Source: Gammaproteobacteria bacterium (GTDB lineage Bacteria; Pseudomonadota; Gammaproteobacteria; GRL18). From it: 35,198 bases of DNA. How positions within the stretch are numbered: the first letter of the stretch is position 1; the number at the start of each line of letters is the position of its first letter. The DNA lies in NCBI GenBank assembly GCA_015231865.1, contig JADGAU010000017.1, positions 1 through 35,198 of the forward strand, in the 5' to 3' direction. The translations under genes and the position numbers were made by a program. The notes below the pieces were generated by a model. That model saw nothing but the letters and a program-made list of their open reading frames with translations. It was not told the DNA's origin and ran no database searches. Positions 19,648 to 27,485 of the stretch are shown here, piece by piece.

Positions 19648-20064
19648 TTAAATTTGTAATTTCAAACATTCTAAATAAGCTGATGTATTAATTTCTTGTG
19701 TGTGTATCTTTGCATTTTTACTTAAACAATCTATCATTAGATGTTCAATTTTATGTGGTTCTTGATGTTTTTGAGCTAATTGATAATATATTTCCTGTAC
19801 CCCTGCAGGATGATCTAAGCCAACTTGTTCATGAATAGAAATATGGAGGCCCATATGTATAAATGGATTCATTATACCTTCTGAATTAAAATCCATATTC
19901 AAAACTTCTTTATTTTTCATTATTTCATGATATTCAGGATGCATTTGTATAATGATTGATATTCTTTCTTCCATTGGTTCAAGTGCATGACCTAGAGTCA
20001 TTTTTTGCCAAACATTAAGATAGATTTGTCTTAATTGTCGTCGTTGGTTTTCTATGTTATTCAT
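19648..20064 (-). CDS. DUF1841 family protein
   Basis: The 138-residue product matches the DUF1841 pattern, with MNPFIHMGLHISIHEQVGLDHPAG in its middle part; function is unknown. The protein is rich in His and acidic residues, has no signal peptide or membrane segment and is predicted cytoplasmic. Its ATG at 20064 overlaps the nth stop by eight bases (ATGAATAA), so it is translated with nth. A DUF1841 gene next to nth is a familiar pairing in gamma- and betaproteobacteria, suggesting but not proving a DNA-repair link. Confidence 0.85.
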   Translation of the reverse strand: MNNIENQRRQLRQIYLNVWQKMTLGHALEPMEERISIIIQMHPEYHEIMKNKEVLNMDFNSEGIMNPFIHMGLHISIHEQVGLDHPAGVQEIYYQLAQKHQEPHKIEHLMIDCLSKNAKIHTQEINTSAYLECLKLQI

Positions 20065-20692
20065 TTATTTTATCTTTAAATTCACATAAATCTTCAATAC
20101 AACATGAATGACAACGGGGCTTCCTTGCAATACAGGTATAACGGCCATGTAAAATTAGCCAATGATGTGCATAATATAAATATTCTTTTGGGATAAATTT
20201 TAATAGTTTTTTCTCAACCTCATTGACATTTTTCCCTACGGCAATTTTAGTTCTGTTTGATACGCGAAATATATGCGTGTCTACAGCCATTGTAAGGTGA
20301 CCAAATGCAGTATTTAATACAACATTGGCCGTTTTTCTTCCAACACCATAAAGAGACTCTAAAGCCGTTCTACTATCAGGTACCTCACCATCGTATTGGT
20401 TCACTAAGATTTCACAGGTTTTCATAATATTTTGTGCTTTTGAATGATATAAACCTATTGTTTTAATATGTATTTTTAAACCATCCTCTCCTAAATCCAG
20501 GATCTTTTGAGCAGTATTGGCAATTTGAAAAAGTTTAGTAGTCGCTTTATTAACGCCTTTATCAGTTGCCTGTGCGGATAAAATTACTGCTATAAGTAAT
20601 TCAAATGTACTCGAATAATTTAGTTCCGTTTTAGGTTCAGGATTTTGAGTTTGAAATCGTTTGAATATTTCTGTTCTAATTGCTTTATTCAT
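20057..20692 (-). CDS. nth: Endonuclease III
   Basis: Nth is a bifunctional DNA glycosylase and AP lyase that removes oxidised pyrimidines. The 211-residue protein has the helix-hairpin-helix LYGVGRKTANVVL with catalytic Lys120, the second catalytic residue Asp138 in VDTHIFRVSNR, and the C-terminal 4Fe-4S cluster ligands Cys187, Cys194, Cys197 and Cys203. Both catalytic positions coincide with E. coli numbering. It overlaps the histidine kinase stop by eight bases (ATGAATAA). In E. coli nth directly follows rsxE; here two sensor genes lie between. Confidence 0.97.
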   Translation of the reverse strand: MNKAIRTEIFKRFQTQNPEPKTELNYSSTFELLIAVILSAQATDKGVNKATTKLFQIANTAQKILDLGEDGLKIHIKTIGLYHSKAQNIMKTCEILVNQYDGEVPDSRTALESLYGVGRKTANVVLNTAFGHLTMAVDTHIFRVSNRTKIAVGKNVNEVEKKLLKFIPKEYLYYAHHWLILHGRYTCIARKPRCHSCCIEDLCEFKDKINE

Positions 20693-22169
20693 TATTTATC
20701 GCATTTTTTTCTTGAGTAGCTAATGGTAAATATATATTAATGCAGGTTCCTTTTTCTAATAGAGAATCAAGAGTAATATGGCCTTGCATCAAATCAACCA
20801 TTTTTTTACTTATCGATAAACCAAGTCCTGTACCACCGTATTCTCGAGTGTTGGATTGATCTAATTGTGTAAAGGCATCAAATACTCGCTCTTGATCTTG
20901 TTGAGCAATTCCAATACCGCTATCTTCAATAGTAATAATGACAGAACATTTATGATCTAAGTTTGAAGCAATATGTTGAACTTGATTGGGCGATTTTACA
21001 GATACAATCACATGTCCCTGATGTGTGAATTTGATCGAGTTATCGATAATATTAACTAAAATTTGCTTAATTCTAATTGGATCTCCAATAAAGTAACGAT
21101 TATCACTTTCATATGATATTTTCAGTTCAAGTGATTTTTGTTGAGCCTTTTGATTAAATTCATTGATAATATTTTCAGTCAACTCAAGCAAATTAAATGG
21201 AATAGCTTCAAGTGTAGTTGAATCAATTGTTGAGAAATCAAGTATTTCAGCAATGATGTAAGTAAGGTTTTTTCCAGACTGTAAGATAATATCAAGATAT
21301 TCCTGATCATCTTTTGATAAGTCAGATAGTTTAAGTAAATCAGCCATTCCCATAATGCCATTTAATGGCGTTCTTATTTCATGGCTCATAGTTGATAAAA
21401 ACTGTGTTTTAGATAATAAGCCGGCTTCAGCTTTTTCTTTTGCATCACGAAGACTTTGAGTTTGTTCTGTAATTTTATCTTCCATGGATTTTTGAAGAAT
21501 GGTTAATTCTTTTTTATTATTCTTAAAAATTTCGATGGACCTGGCAACATCTCCGATTTCATCATCACGATTTAAATAAGGTATCTTTACCTCAATATCA
21601 TTAGTGGCTAATTTTTGAATAACCTTATTTAAGCTAATTAATGGTGTTGTCATCCACTTCATTAAGAGTGTGACAATTAGAATGTTTATTATTATTAAAA
21701 TAAAAAACTCTAATAATGCTAGAGAGCTTCGGTTTTTGAGAAATTCAAACGAGCTTGTTAAATCATTATCTAGAATAATTTCGGCAATAATATTTGTTGA
21801 TTCAGGTTCATAAATTGGAAACTTGTAAGAATTGTAATGATTGGGTGCTTTTAATATTTGTTTTTTAATTGTTGGTGATTGAGTCAATAAAACTTTTGGC
21901 AAAATATTATTAATATATTGAATCTCTATACTGACGATATAAGGATCTTTTAACATGCTACTCGTAATATTTTGAATCGTTTCCTGATCGAGGTTCCAAA
22001 TTGGAATACTTAACGATTGAGCATAAGTGGATGAGATAAGTTCAGTTCTTTCTTTTAAAAAATTGAGACGAATTTGATAAGAATGATAAACATCAAAACT
22101 TAGTGAAATACCTTCAACAAGGCTGATAAAAAAGACAAAATAAAAAACTAATTTTTGTTTATAACTCAT
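20685..22169 (-). CDS. Membrane sensor histidine kinase
   Basis: A 494-residue membrane kinase. Two transmembrane segments (about 5-25 and 149-170) flank a periplasmic domain of about 120 residues containing SIPIWNLDQETI. A HAMP linker (about 171-223) and a coiled coil follow, then the dimerisation domain with FLSTMSHEIRTPLNG (phospho-acceptor His263) and the ATPase domain: N box with Asn377, DSGIG (413-420 region) and GGTGLGLS (445-452). No receiver domain follows, and no response regulator gene is in the window. The start is chosen at ATG 22169, which overlaps the preceding stop as ATGA; an in-frame GTG lies at 22178. It is co-transcribed with a solute-binding protein, probably its input partner. 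Confidence 0.93.
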   Translation of the reverse strand: MSYKQKLVFYFVFFISLVEGISLSFDVYHSYQIRLNFLKERTELISSTYAQSLSIPIWNLDQETIQNITSSMLKDPYIVSIEIQYINNILPKVLLTQSPTIKKQILKAPNHYNSYKFPIYEPESTNIIAEIILDNDLTSSFEFLKNRSSLALLEFFILIIINILIVTLLMKWMTTPLISLNKVIQKLATNDIEVKIPYLNRDDEIGDVARSIEIFKNNKKELTILQKSMEDKITEQTQSLRDAKEKAEAGLLSKTQFLSTMSHEIRTPLNGIMGMADLLKLSDLSKDDQEYLDIILQSGKNLTYIIAEILDFSTIDSTTLEAIPFNLLELTENIINEFNQKAQQKSLELKISYESDNRYFIGDPIRIKQILVNIIDNSIKFTHQGHVIVSVKSPNQVQHIASNLDHKCSVIITIEDSGIGIAQQDQERVFDAFTQLDQSNTREYGGTGLGLSISKKMVDLMQGHITLDSLLEKGTCINIYLPLATQEKNAINNE

Positions 22170-22921
22170 AGATCCCACTTTTTCAGTAAAGACTGATGGA
22201 ATTCAGAGTTGAATTGTAACCATAAATTAAACTCTTCAATAAGTTGTGGCTGTTTAGCACTCGATAAATAATAGTAATCAGTTGTTTTCTTTAGTTTAGG
22301 GTTAAAGACAAGAGCATTACTACTATGTTGCGAATATTTTAGAAAATATTTTGCTGTCGCGATATTAATAAAAGAGCCATCTAGACGTCCAACCAAGGTT
22401 TTATTGATCAATGAATGGATATTATTTTGCTCAAATAATTGTATTTTACCGTTATTTACATCATCAAGGAGTACCCATGGCGTGAATCCTCTAATCGTAC
22501 CAATTTTTTTAAATTGATGGCTATCAAGTTGTAAGTTATTAGCAGTAACCATAATTCCATCTGTATAGGAAACGACTGGCTGTGTATATAGTATATTATG
22601 ATTCTGTTTTAAATTTTTTTTCCAATTCGGATTGTCAGGAAATTTAGCATCTATGGTTTTATTTATTAGAGCATGAATTAATCTTGAAACAGGTAAAGGC
22701 TGATATGTAATCGTATGATTTTTATCCTTGGCAAATTGGTCAAATAAATCTCTTGCAAAGCCAATATATTGTTTGTTTTTGATGCTATAATAAGGGAGAT
22801 AGTCGAGTTTCTCTACACCAATTGTATAATTAGCAGCAGATACCGTTTGTGGCAAATTAAATAATAGGATTAATATTAAGTTGAAAGATTTAAGATTTTT
22901 TAACGCTTTAATAAATATCAT
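22166..22921 (-). CDS. Exported solute-binding protein, family 3-like
   Basis: The 251-residue product has a signal peptide (MIFIKALKN, hydrophobic core, cleavage near VSA at 29) and resembles family 3 periplasmic binding proteins: YTIGVEKLDYLPYYSIKNKQ at the start of the mature domain, GFARDLFDQFAKDK, then IGTIRGFTPW and a C-terminal lobe. The start is placed at ATG 22921 with GGAG upstream; an alternative ATG at 22951 would lie inside rsxE and mask the signal peptide. No permease or ATPase genes accompany it. It ends in an ATGA overlap with the histidine kinase gene, so a sensory role is more likely than transport. The ligand cannot be told. Confidence 0.82.
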   Translation of the reverse strand: MIFIKALKNLKSFNLILILLFNLPQTVSAANYTIGVEKLDYLPYYSIKNKQYIGFARDLFDQFAKDKNHTITYQPLPVSRLIHALINKTIDAKFPDNPNWKKNLKQNHNILYTQPVVSYTDGIMVTANNLQLDSHQFKKIGTIRGFTPWVLLDDVNNGKIQLFEQNNIHSLINKTLVGRLDGSFINIATAKYFLKYSQHSSNALVFNPKLKKTTDYYYLSSAKQPQLIEEFNLWLQFNSEFHQSLLKKWDL

Positions 22922-22922
22922 T

Positions 22923-23645
22923 TTAAGGCTCCACTTCTTGATTTGACTCAAAAGATAATTTTTTAGTCTTTTTATTTTTTATCTCAATATAATTTTTTGT
23001 TGCAAGTATTAGTGCCAGACCAATAAAAGCTCCCGGTGGTAAAATAGCGAGTAAGAAGCCCTGATAATCGTCAAATAATTGTAGTGTTACCCAGGACGAT
23101 TGTTCACCAAACATAAGTTCAACATGTGAAAATAAAGTGCCCATTCCAATTATTTCACGGATTGCCCCAAGCGTAACTAAAACCAGAGTAAAACCTAGTC
23201 CCATCATTAAACCATCATAAATAGATGGCAGAATGGAATTTTTTGATGCAAATGATTCGGCTCTGGCAACTATGGCACAATTGGTAACAATAAGAGGTAT
23301 AAATATTCCAAGTATTTGATACAATTCAAAGAACCAGGCCTTCATAGACAACTCTGTTATGGTAACGGCTGAAGCAATGATCAAGACAAAGACAGGTAAG
23401 CGGACATCTTGCCGAACAATATGACGAATACTTGAAACACAGGCATTTGAGATAACTAATACTAACATGGTTGCAAGTCCAAGTCCTAGTGCATTGATAA
23501 CTGTGTTTGAAACTGCAAGTAGAGGGCATAAGCCCAGCATTTGCACTAAAACCGGGTTGTTTTTCCAAAGACCTTGGAAGCTGATATTTTTGTAGACTTC
23601 TGACTTTGTAGGTTGATTATCCTTTGAAGATTTACTATCACTCAT
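22923..23645 (-). CDS. rsxE: Rnf/Rsx electron transport complex subunit E
   Basis: RsxE is an integral membrane subunit of the Rnf-type complex, which couples ferredoxin and NAD redox chemistry to ion movement; in E. coli the complex reduces SoxR. The 240-residue product has about six membrane segments. Family text includes LWKNNPVLVQMLGLCPLLAVS, the cysteine-bearing VISNACVSSIRH and PLIVTNCAIVARAE; the paired NAC and TNC cysteines are the [2Fe-2S] region shared by RnfA and RnfE. AGGAA precedes the ATG. It lies three bases after rsxG and one base before the binding-protein start. Confidence 0.95.
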   Translation of the reverse strand: MSDSKSSKDNQPTKSEVYKNISFQGLWKNNPVLVQMLGLCPLLAVSNTVINALGLGLATMLVLVISNACVSSIRHIVRQDVRLPVFVLIIASAVTITELSMKAWFFELYQILGIFIPLIVTNCAIVARAESFASKNSILPSIYDGLMMGLGFTLVLVTLGAIREIIGMGTLFSHVELMFGEQSSWVTLQLFDDYQGFLLAILPPGAFIGLALILATKNYIEIKNKKTKKLSFESNQEVEP

Positions 23646-23648
23646 AAA

Positions 23649-24341
23649 TCATTCCTTAACAGTTTCCAGGTTGTTAACTTCAAATAGTAATTGTTTATTT
23701 TTTTTAACATAGACCAGTGCCTTATAAACGGCTTTAACAACCGCTCTAGGTGTGATTGTTGCACCGCTAAACTGATCAAAATATCCGCCATCTTTTTTTA
23801 CCTTCCAATGTTTTTTATCAGGTATATCCAGATTGGTATTTTCAAAACTATGAATCCAGTTAGAACGTTGAATATCAATCTTATCACCTAATCCAGGTGT
23901 TTCTTTATGAGAGATAACTCTAACAGAAGATATATTGCCATTTGTTAGTACGCCAATTAATATCGAGATATTGCCGCTATAGCCATCAGGAGCAGTTGTT
24001 TTAAAAGCAATAGCGACGATATCATTATTTAATTTCGCCTGGTAAACGATAGTTTTATTTTGGCTACTAAGTAACTGCGAAGGACCAATTTCAATGGTTG
24101 AACTTAATAAGTCATTATCATATGAATTATCTGGAATAACAGAACTTAATGTTTTTAATAATTTTTGCTGGATATTTTTTTCAATAGTTGGCGCAGTTAA
24201 GTTATAAACACTACTAACTGAAAGCGTTCCTATTACCCCGAAGAAACCCAATAAAATAGCACTTAAAAACATAGCTTTAAATAAGCTTGTCGTCAACACT
24301 TTATCGTCAGGTTTTTGATTATTAGTTGAATTATTTGTCAT
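23649..24341 (-). CDS. rsxG: Rnf/Rsx electron transport complex subunit G
   Basis: RsxG carries a covalently bound FMN on the periplasmic side. The 230-residue product has one N-terminal membrane segment (about 24-44) and the flavin attachment motif SGAT (192-195, Thr195 as FMN site) in FSGATITPRAVV, preceded by ETPGLGDKI. Three in-frame starts exist (24374, 24347, 24341); 24341 gives the length nearest other RsxG proteins, although 24347 is possible. It overlaps the rsxD stop, consistent with coupled translation. The N-terminal extension before the membrane segment is a little longer than in E. coli. Confidence 0.92.
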   Translation of the reverse strand: MTNNSTNNQKPDDKVLTTSLFKAMFLSAILLGFFGVIGTLSVSSVYNLTAPTIEKNIQQKLLKTLSSVIPDNSYDNDLLSSTIEIGPSQLLSSQNKTIVYQAKLNNDIVAIAFKTTAPDGYSGNISILIGVLTNGNISSVRVISHKETPGLGDKIDIQRSNWIHSFENTNLDIPDKKHWKVKKDGGYFDQFSGATITPRAVVKAVYKALVYVKKNKQLLFEVNNLETVKE

Positions 24342-25380
24342 GACCATAAACTCGAGGTTGAGTATAATAATCAATCACTGGAACAGTAATATTCATCAAA
24401 ATTACTGCAAAAGCTATTGCATCAGGATAGCCACCCCATGTCCTAATTGCGTAGATTAAACAGCCAATTCCAGCACCAAACACAATTTTTCCTTTAGGCG
24501 TGGTACTGGCACTAACAGGATCTGTAGCAATAAAAAATGCTCCCAGCATACTTGCACCGGTAAATAAATGAAATAAGGGGGATGGGTGAAGATCGGAGTC
24601 AATTCCATAGCCTAATAATAATGAACAGATGAGTAAACTTAAAAGCATTGAAACAGGTATATGCCAGGTGATTAATTTCGTATAAATCATCCAAAGACCG
24701 CCTGCAAGAAAGGCTAAATTAATCCATTCAACATTAGAGCCTGCAATTACACCATAAATATTATTGTCAAAAGATTGCGATTTCAGTTCTGAGACAGTGG
24801 CTGCACCAGAAGATAAAATAGTTTTTATTGAATCTAATGGCGTTGCAGAAGTTATTGCATCAATACTTATGTCGGCAGGTAATTCATTAAAAAATTTAAA
24901 ATTAATACTATCGATTAAATTGAGTGATTGTCCTTCATTAGAGATGTTTTGCCAAAGTATACTCATTTGCTCAGGAAATGAAATTAATAAAATAGCATAA
25001 GCAACCATTGCAGGGTTAAAAACATTATAACCAAGGCCTCCATATAATTGCTTCGTCATTACAATAGCAAAAAAACTACCTAAAACGACTATCCACCAAG
25101 GAACTAGGGTAGGTATTGCTAATGCAATTAAAATGGCCGTTAACAAAGCGGAACCATCATATAAATAAATTTTGACAGGCCGCTGCCTTAAATAAAGAGC
25201 AATGGCTTCAAAAATTAAAGCAGATGAGATAGCAATGAAAATATTAATGATGAAACTCCAGCCATAAAGCCAGAACATAACAGCTATGCCAGGTATTAGT
25301 GCATAGATAACTCCCTTCATAATGTCAGTGACTTGAATGGGAGGTTTTAAATGAGGTGAGCTAATTCTTTGAGTTTGCAT
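24331..25380 (-). CDS. rsxD: Rnf/Rsx electron transport complex subunit D
   Basis: RsxD is a membrane subunit that holds a covalent FMN through a threonine. The 349-residue product has multiple membrane segments. Family text includes YDGSALLTAILIALAIP, the region QLYGGLGYNVFNPAMV, the FMN motif SATPL (178-182, Thr180) and ATDPVSASTTPKGK. It is the first gene of the minus-strand operon, and the 178 bases upstream hold no rsxC, so the usual rsxABC genes must lie elsewhere or be missing. Confidence 0.95.
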   Translation of the reverse strand: MQTQRISSPHLKPPIQVTDIMKGVIYALIPGIAVMFWLYGWSFIINIFIAISSALIFEAIALYLRQRPVKIYLYDGSALLTAILIALAIPTLVPWWIVVLGSFFAIVMTKQLYGGLGYNVFNPAMVAYAILLISFPEQMSILWQNISNEGQSLNLIDSINFKFFNELPADISIDAITSATPLDSIKTILSSGAATVSELKSQSFDNNIYGVIAGSNVEWINLAFLAGGLWMIYTKLITWHIPVSMLLSLLICSLLLGYGIDSDLHPSPLFHLFTGASMLGAFFIATDPVSASTTPKGKIVFGAGIGCLIYAIRTWGGYPDAIAFAVILMNITVPVIDYYTQPRVYGHDK

Positions 25381-25517
25381 GAAGTCCGAATTTTACAAAA
25401 AGGGCCGCTAAATACTGAAATTGATTATATAAGAGTTAAAGTCAATTTTCATTAAGTATCTGATGTATTATGAATCATTAAAATTCAAAAATAGCATCGA
25501 ATATGAGTAGTCTGTGC

Positions 25518-25529
25518 TATAGTTATAAT
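25518..25529 (+). promoter_or_regulatory. Promoter -10 region for the zinc-ribbon gene
   Basis: TGC followed by TATAGT (25518-25523) makes an extended -10 element, and TATAAT follows directly at 25524-25529. No good -35 hexamer is seen. The site is about 35 bases ahead of the coding start. Confidence 0.4.
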
Positions 25530-25561
25530 GTAGATTAAATATACTAGGATGGGAGAATGTG

Positions 25562-26077
25562 ATGTCAAATCAAAACGAAAATAAAGTTACGGATCATTTA
25601 ACTCATGGGTATGATCAGCTTTTAGAAAAACTAAACGAATGGTCGGAAAAATCTGATGAAAGTACTGGGCCATTATTAATGCAGGGTCTTGAAGATGCTG
25701 CTAAATTATTATCTGAAATGGGACAGTGGACTAAGGAAGAGATTGATTTATTATCACTTTATGTAAAGCGTGATCTTCATCATACGGCACAAAAGCTACA
25801 AGAAAATAACAATAAGCTGATTGAATGGCTGGATTTGGATATTAAAATTATTGAAGATAAACTATTGACAGTTTTTTCAGATATGGCAGATCAAACACGA
25901 ATAGAGCTTGATAAACTGCATCATTTGGCTGAAACGGCAGATGATTTGCACACTGGGGAAGTGACTTCTCTAGGCGTTATAAGTTGTAAAAGTTGTGGCA
26001 AGGAAATGCATTTCCATAAATCAGGAAGAATCCCTCCCTGTCCTTCCTGCCATAAAACAGTTTTTGTTAGGAAATAG
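25562..26077 (+). CDS. Zinc-ribbon-containing protein (DUF1451-like)
   Basis: The 171-residue product has a helical, acidic N-terminal two thirds (repeated Leu and Glu, likely coiled coil, about 8-125) and a C-terminal zinc ribbon with Cys142, Cys145, Cys160 and Cys163 (CKSC and CPSC). This layout matches the DUF1451 / YbeL-type zinc-ribbon family, whose function is unknown. ATG at 25562 is chosen because GGGAG lies six bases before it; an in-frame GTG precedes it immediately. The TAG stop lies within the first unit of a heptamer repeat array. Confidence 0.85.
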   Translation: MSNQNENKVTDHLTHGYDQLLEKLNEWSEKSDESTGPLLMQGLEDAAKLLSEMGQWTKEEIDLLSLYVKRDLHHTAQKLQENNNKLIEWLDLDIKIIEDKLLTVFSDMADQTRIELDKLHHLAETADDLHTGEVTSLGVISCKSCGKEMHFHKSGRIPPCPSCHKTVFVRK

Positions 26078-26126
26078 TTGCCAGTTGCCAGTTGCCAGTT
26101 GCCAGTTGCCAGTTGCCAGTTGCCAG
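26076..26126. repeat. Heptamer tandem array 1 (AGTTGCC, 7.3 copies)
   Basis: The unit AGTTGCC is repeated seven times plus two bases without error. Read on the - strand the unit is AACTGGC. The first unit supplies part of the stop codon of the zinc-ribbon gene. It is a perfect array, which points to recent expansion. Confidence 0.97.
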
Positions 26127-26163
26127 AAAATTTTGAGTAGATTTTTCTATTATGTCAAGCTTT

Positions 26164-26226
26164 CTGAAAACTGAAAACTGAAAACTGAAAACTGAAAACT
26201 GAAAACTGAAAACTGAAAACTGAAAA
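26164..26226. repeat. Heptamer tandem array 2 (CTGAAAA, 9 copies)
   Basis: The unit CTGAAAA is repeated nine times without error, ending four bases before the pilC stop. The unit can also be written AACTGAA on the + strand, so its AACTG core is the reverse complement of the CAGTT core of array 1. The two arrays are 37 bases apart and can pair as a long, regularly interrupted hairpin. Confidence 0.97.
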
Positions 26227-26229
26227 TTT

Positions 26230-27468
26230 TTAAACAACCTCACCCATTTTGAAGATAGGTAGGTACATCGCAACAACAATACCACCGATAATAACGCCCA
26301 ATACGGCCATAATAATTGGTTCAATCAGGCTGGAAAGGCCATCAACCATATCATCAACTTCAGCTTCATAAAAATCGGCAACCTTTGCCAGCATAGCATC
26401 TAATGAGCCGGATTCTTCACCAATAGCTACCATTTGTACAACCATATTAGGGAATAATTTTGTATTTCTCATGGATTCCTGAACCTGTGTTCCGGTAGCA
26501 ACTTCTTCTTTCATATTTCTTACGGCATCTTCAAAAACTATGTTACCCACTGCACCTGCAACACCTTCAAGAGCTTCTACTAATGGAACACCAGCAGCAA
26601 ACATCGTTGAAAGTGTTCGGGCAAATCTAGCAATTGCCGCTTTTTCCTGAATAGGCCCAACAATAGCCACTTTTAATACGATTCTATCAAGAACCTCTCG
26701 TAATTTTCGGGAGCGTTTTTTGTAATATGAAAAAACTGTAAAGGCAATACCAATACCACCAAAAATAAGCCACCACCATTCGGCAAGAAATCGAGACATG
26801 CCAACTACTATTTGCGTTGGTGCAGGTAATGTGGCACCAAAGTCAGAAAAAATAGCTTCAAATTGAGGTACAACAAATAATAATAAAATACTGACAACAA
26901 CCGCAGAAACGACAATAACAGCAGTTGGGTACATCATCGCTTTTTTAATTTTAGCTTTAACACGTTCACTTTTTTCTTTATAAACTGCAACTTTATCCAG
27001 AATGTCATCTAAAATACCGGCTTGTTCACCAGCCTGCACCAGATTACAATATAAATCATCAAATTGTAGTGGATGCTCTCTTAAAGCATCAGTTAATGAA
27101 TTACCGGCTTCTACAGAATCTTTGATTTTATAAATAAGTTCCTGCATTGATGGGTTTTCATGGCCATTTCCAACAATTTCAAAAGATTGAACCAACGGTA
27201 CCCCGGAAGACATCATAGTTGCCATTTGTCTGGAAAAAATGGCAATATCAGCAGGTGTAATGGGTTTCTTTCGGGCAGCAAACAATGGTTTTGGTTTAGC
27301 TTTTACTTTATCGACACGAATTTTTTGCTGACGTAATTGAGCTTTTACAGTTACAATATTTTGCCCAACAATTTCACCAGTTTTTTTATTGCCTTTGGCA
27401 TCAACGCCAGACCAAATAAACGTTGGTAATGGTTTATTTTCTTTTGCTTTAGTTTTTGCTTTTGCCAT
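26230..27468 (-). CDS. pilC: Type IV pilus inner-membrane platform protein PilC
   Basis: PilC (GspF family) is the membrane platform on which the PilB ATPase drives pilus assembly. The 412-residue product has two copies of the T2SF domain: the first with IFSRQMATMMSSGVPLVQSFEI, the second with ARFARTLSTMFAAGVPLVEALE. Membrane segments occur near 180-200, 225-245 and at the C-terminal end. A basic Ala/Lys N terminus precedes the cytoplasmic domain. AGGAA precedes the ATG, 17 bases after pilB. The usual third gene pilD does not follow; convergent repeats do. Confidence 0.95.
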   Translation of the reverse strand: MAKAKTKAKENKPLPTFIWSGVDAKGNKKTGEIVGQNIVTVKAQLRQQKIRVDKVKAKPKPLFAARKKPITPADIAIFSRQMATMMSSGVPLVQSFEIVGNGHENPSMQELIYKIKDSVEAGNSLTDALREHPLQFDDLYCNLVQAGEQAGILDDILDKVAVYKEKSERVKAKIKKAMMYPTAVIVVSAVVVSILLLFVVPQFEAIFSDFGATLPAPTQIVVGMSRFLAEWWWLIFGGIGIAFTVFSYYKKRSRKLREVLDRIVLKVAIVGPIQEKAAIARFARTLSTMFAAGVPLVEALEGVAGAVGNIVFEDAVRNMKEEVATGTQVQESMRNTKLFPNMVVQMVAIGEESGSLDAMLAKVADFYEAEVDDMVDGLSSLIEPIIMAVLGVIIGGIVVAMYLPIFKMGEVV

Positions 27469-27485
27469 AATTATTCCTAGCTGGA

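Noticed and set aside
26076-26226. Possible CRISPR array
   Set aside because: The repeats are 7 bases long and directly joined with no spacers, and no cas genes are present.
26067-26324. 85-codon open frame on the - strand with repeated FQFSV and NWQLATG units
   Set aside because: It is a by-product of the two heptamer arrays (7-base period gives repeating peptides) and overlaps pilC; no ribosome binding site or family match.
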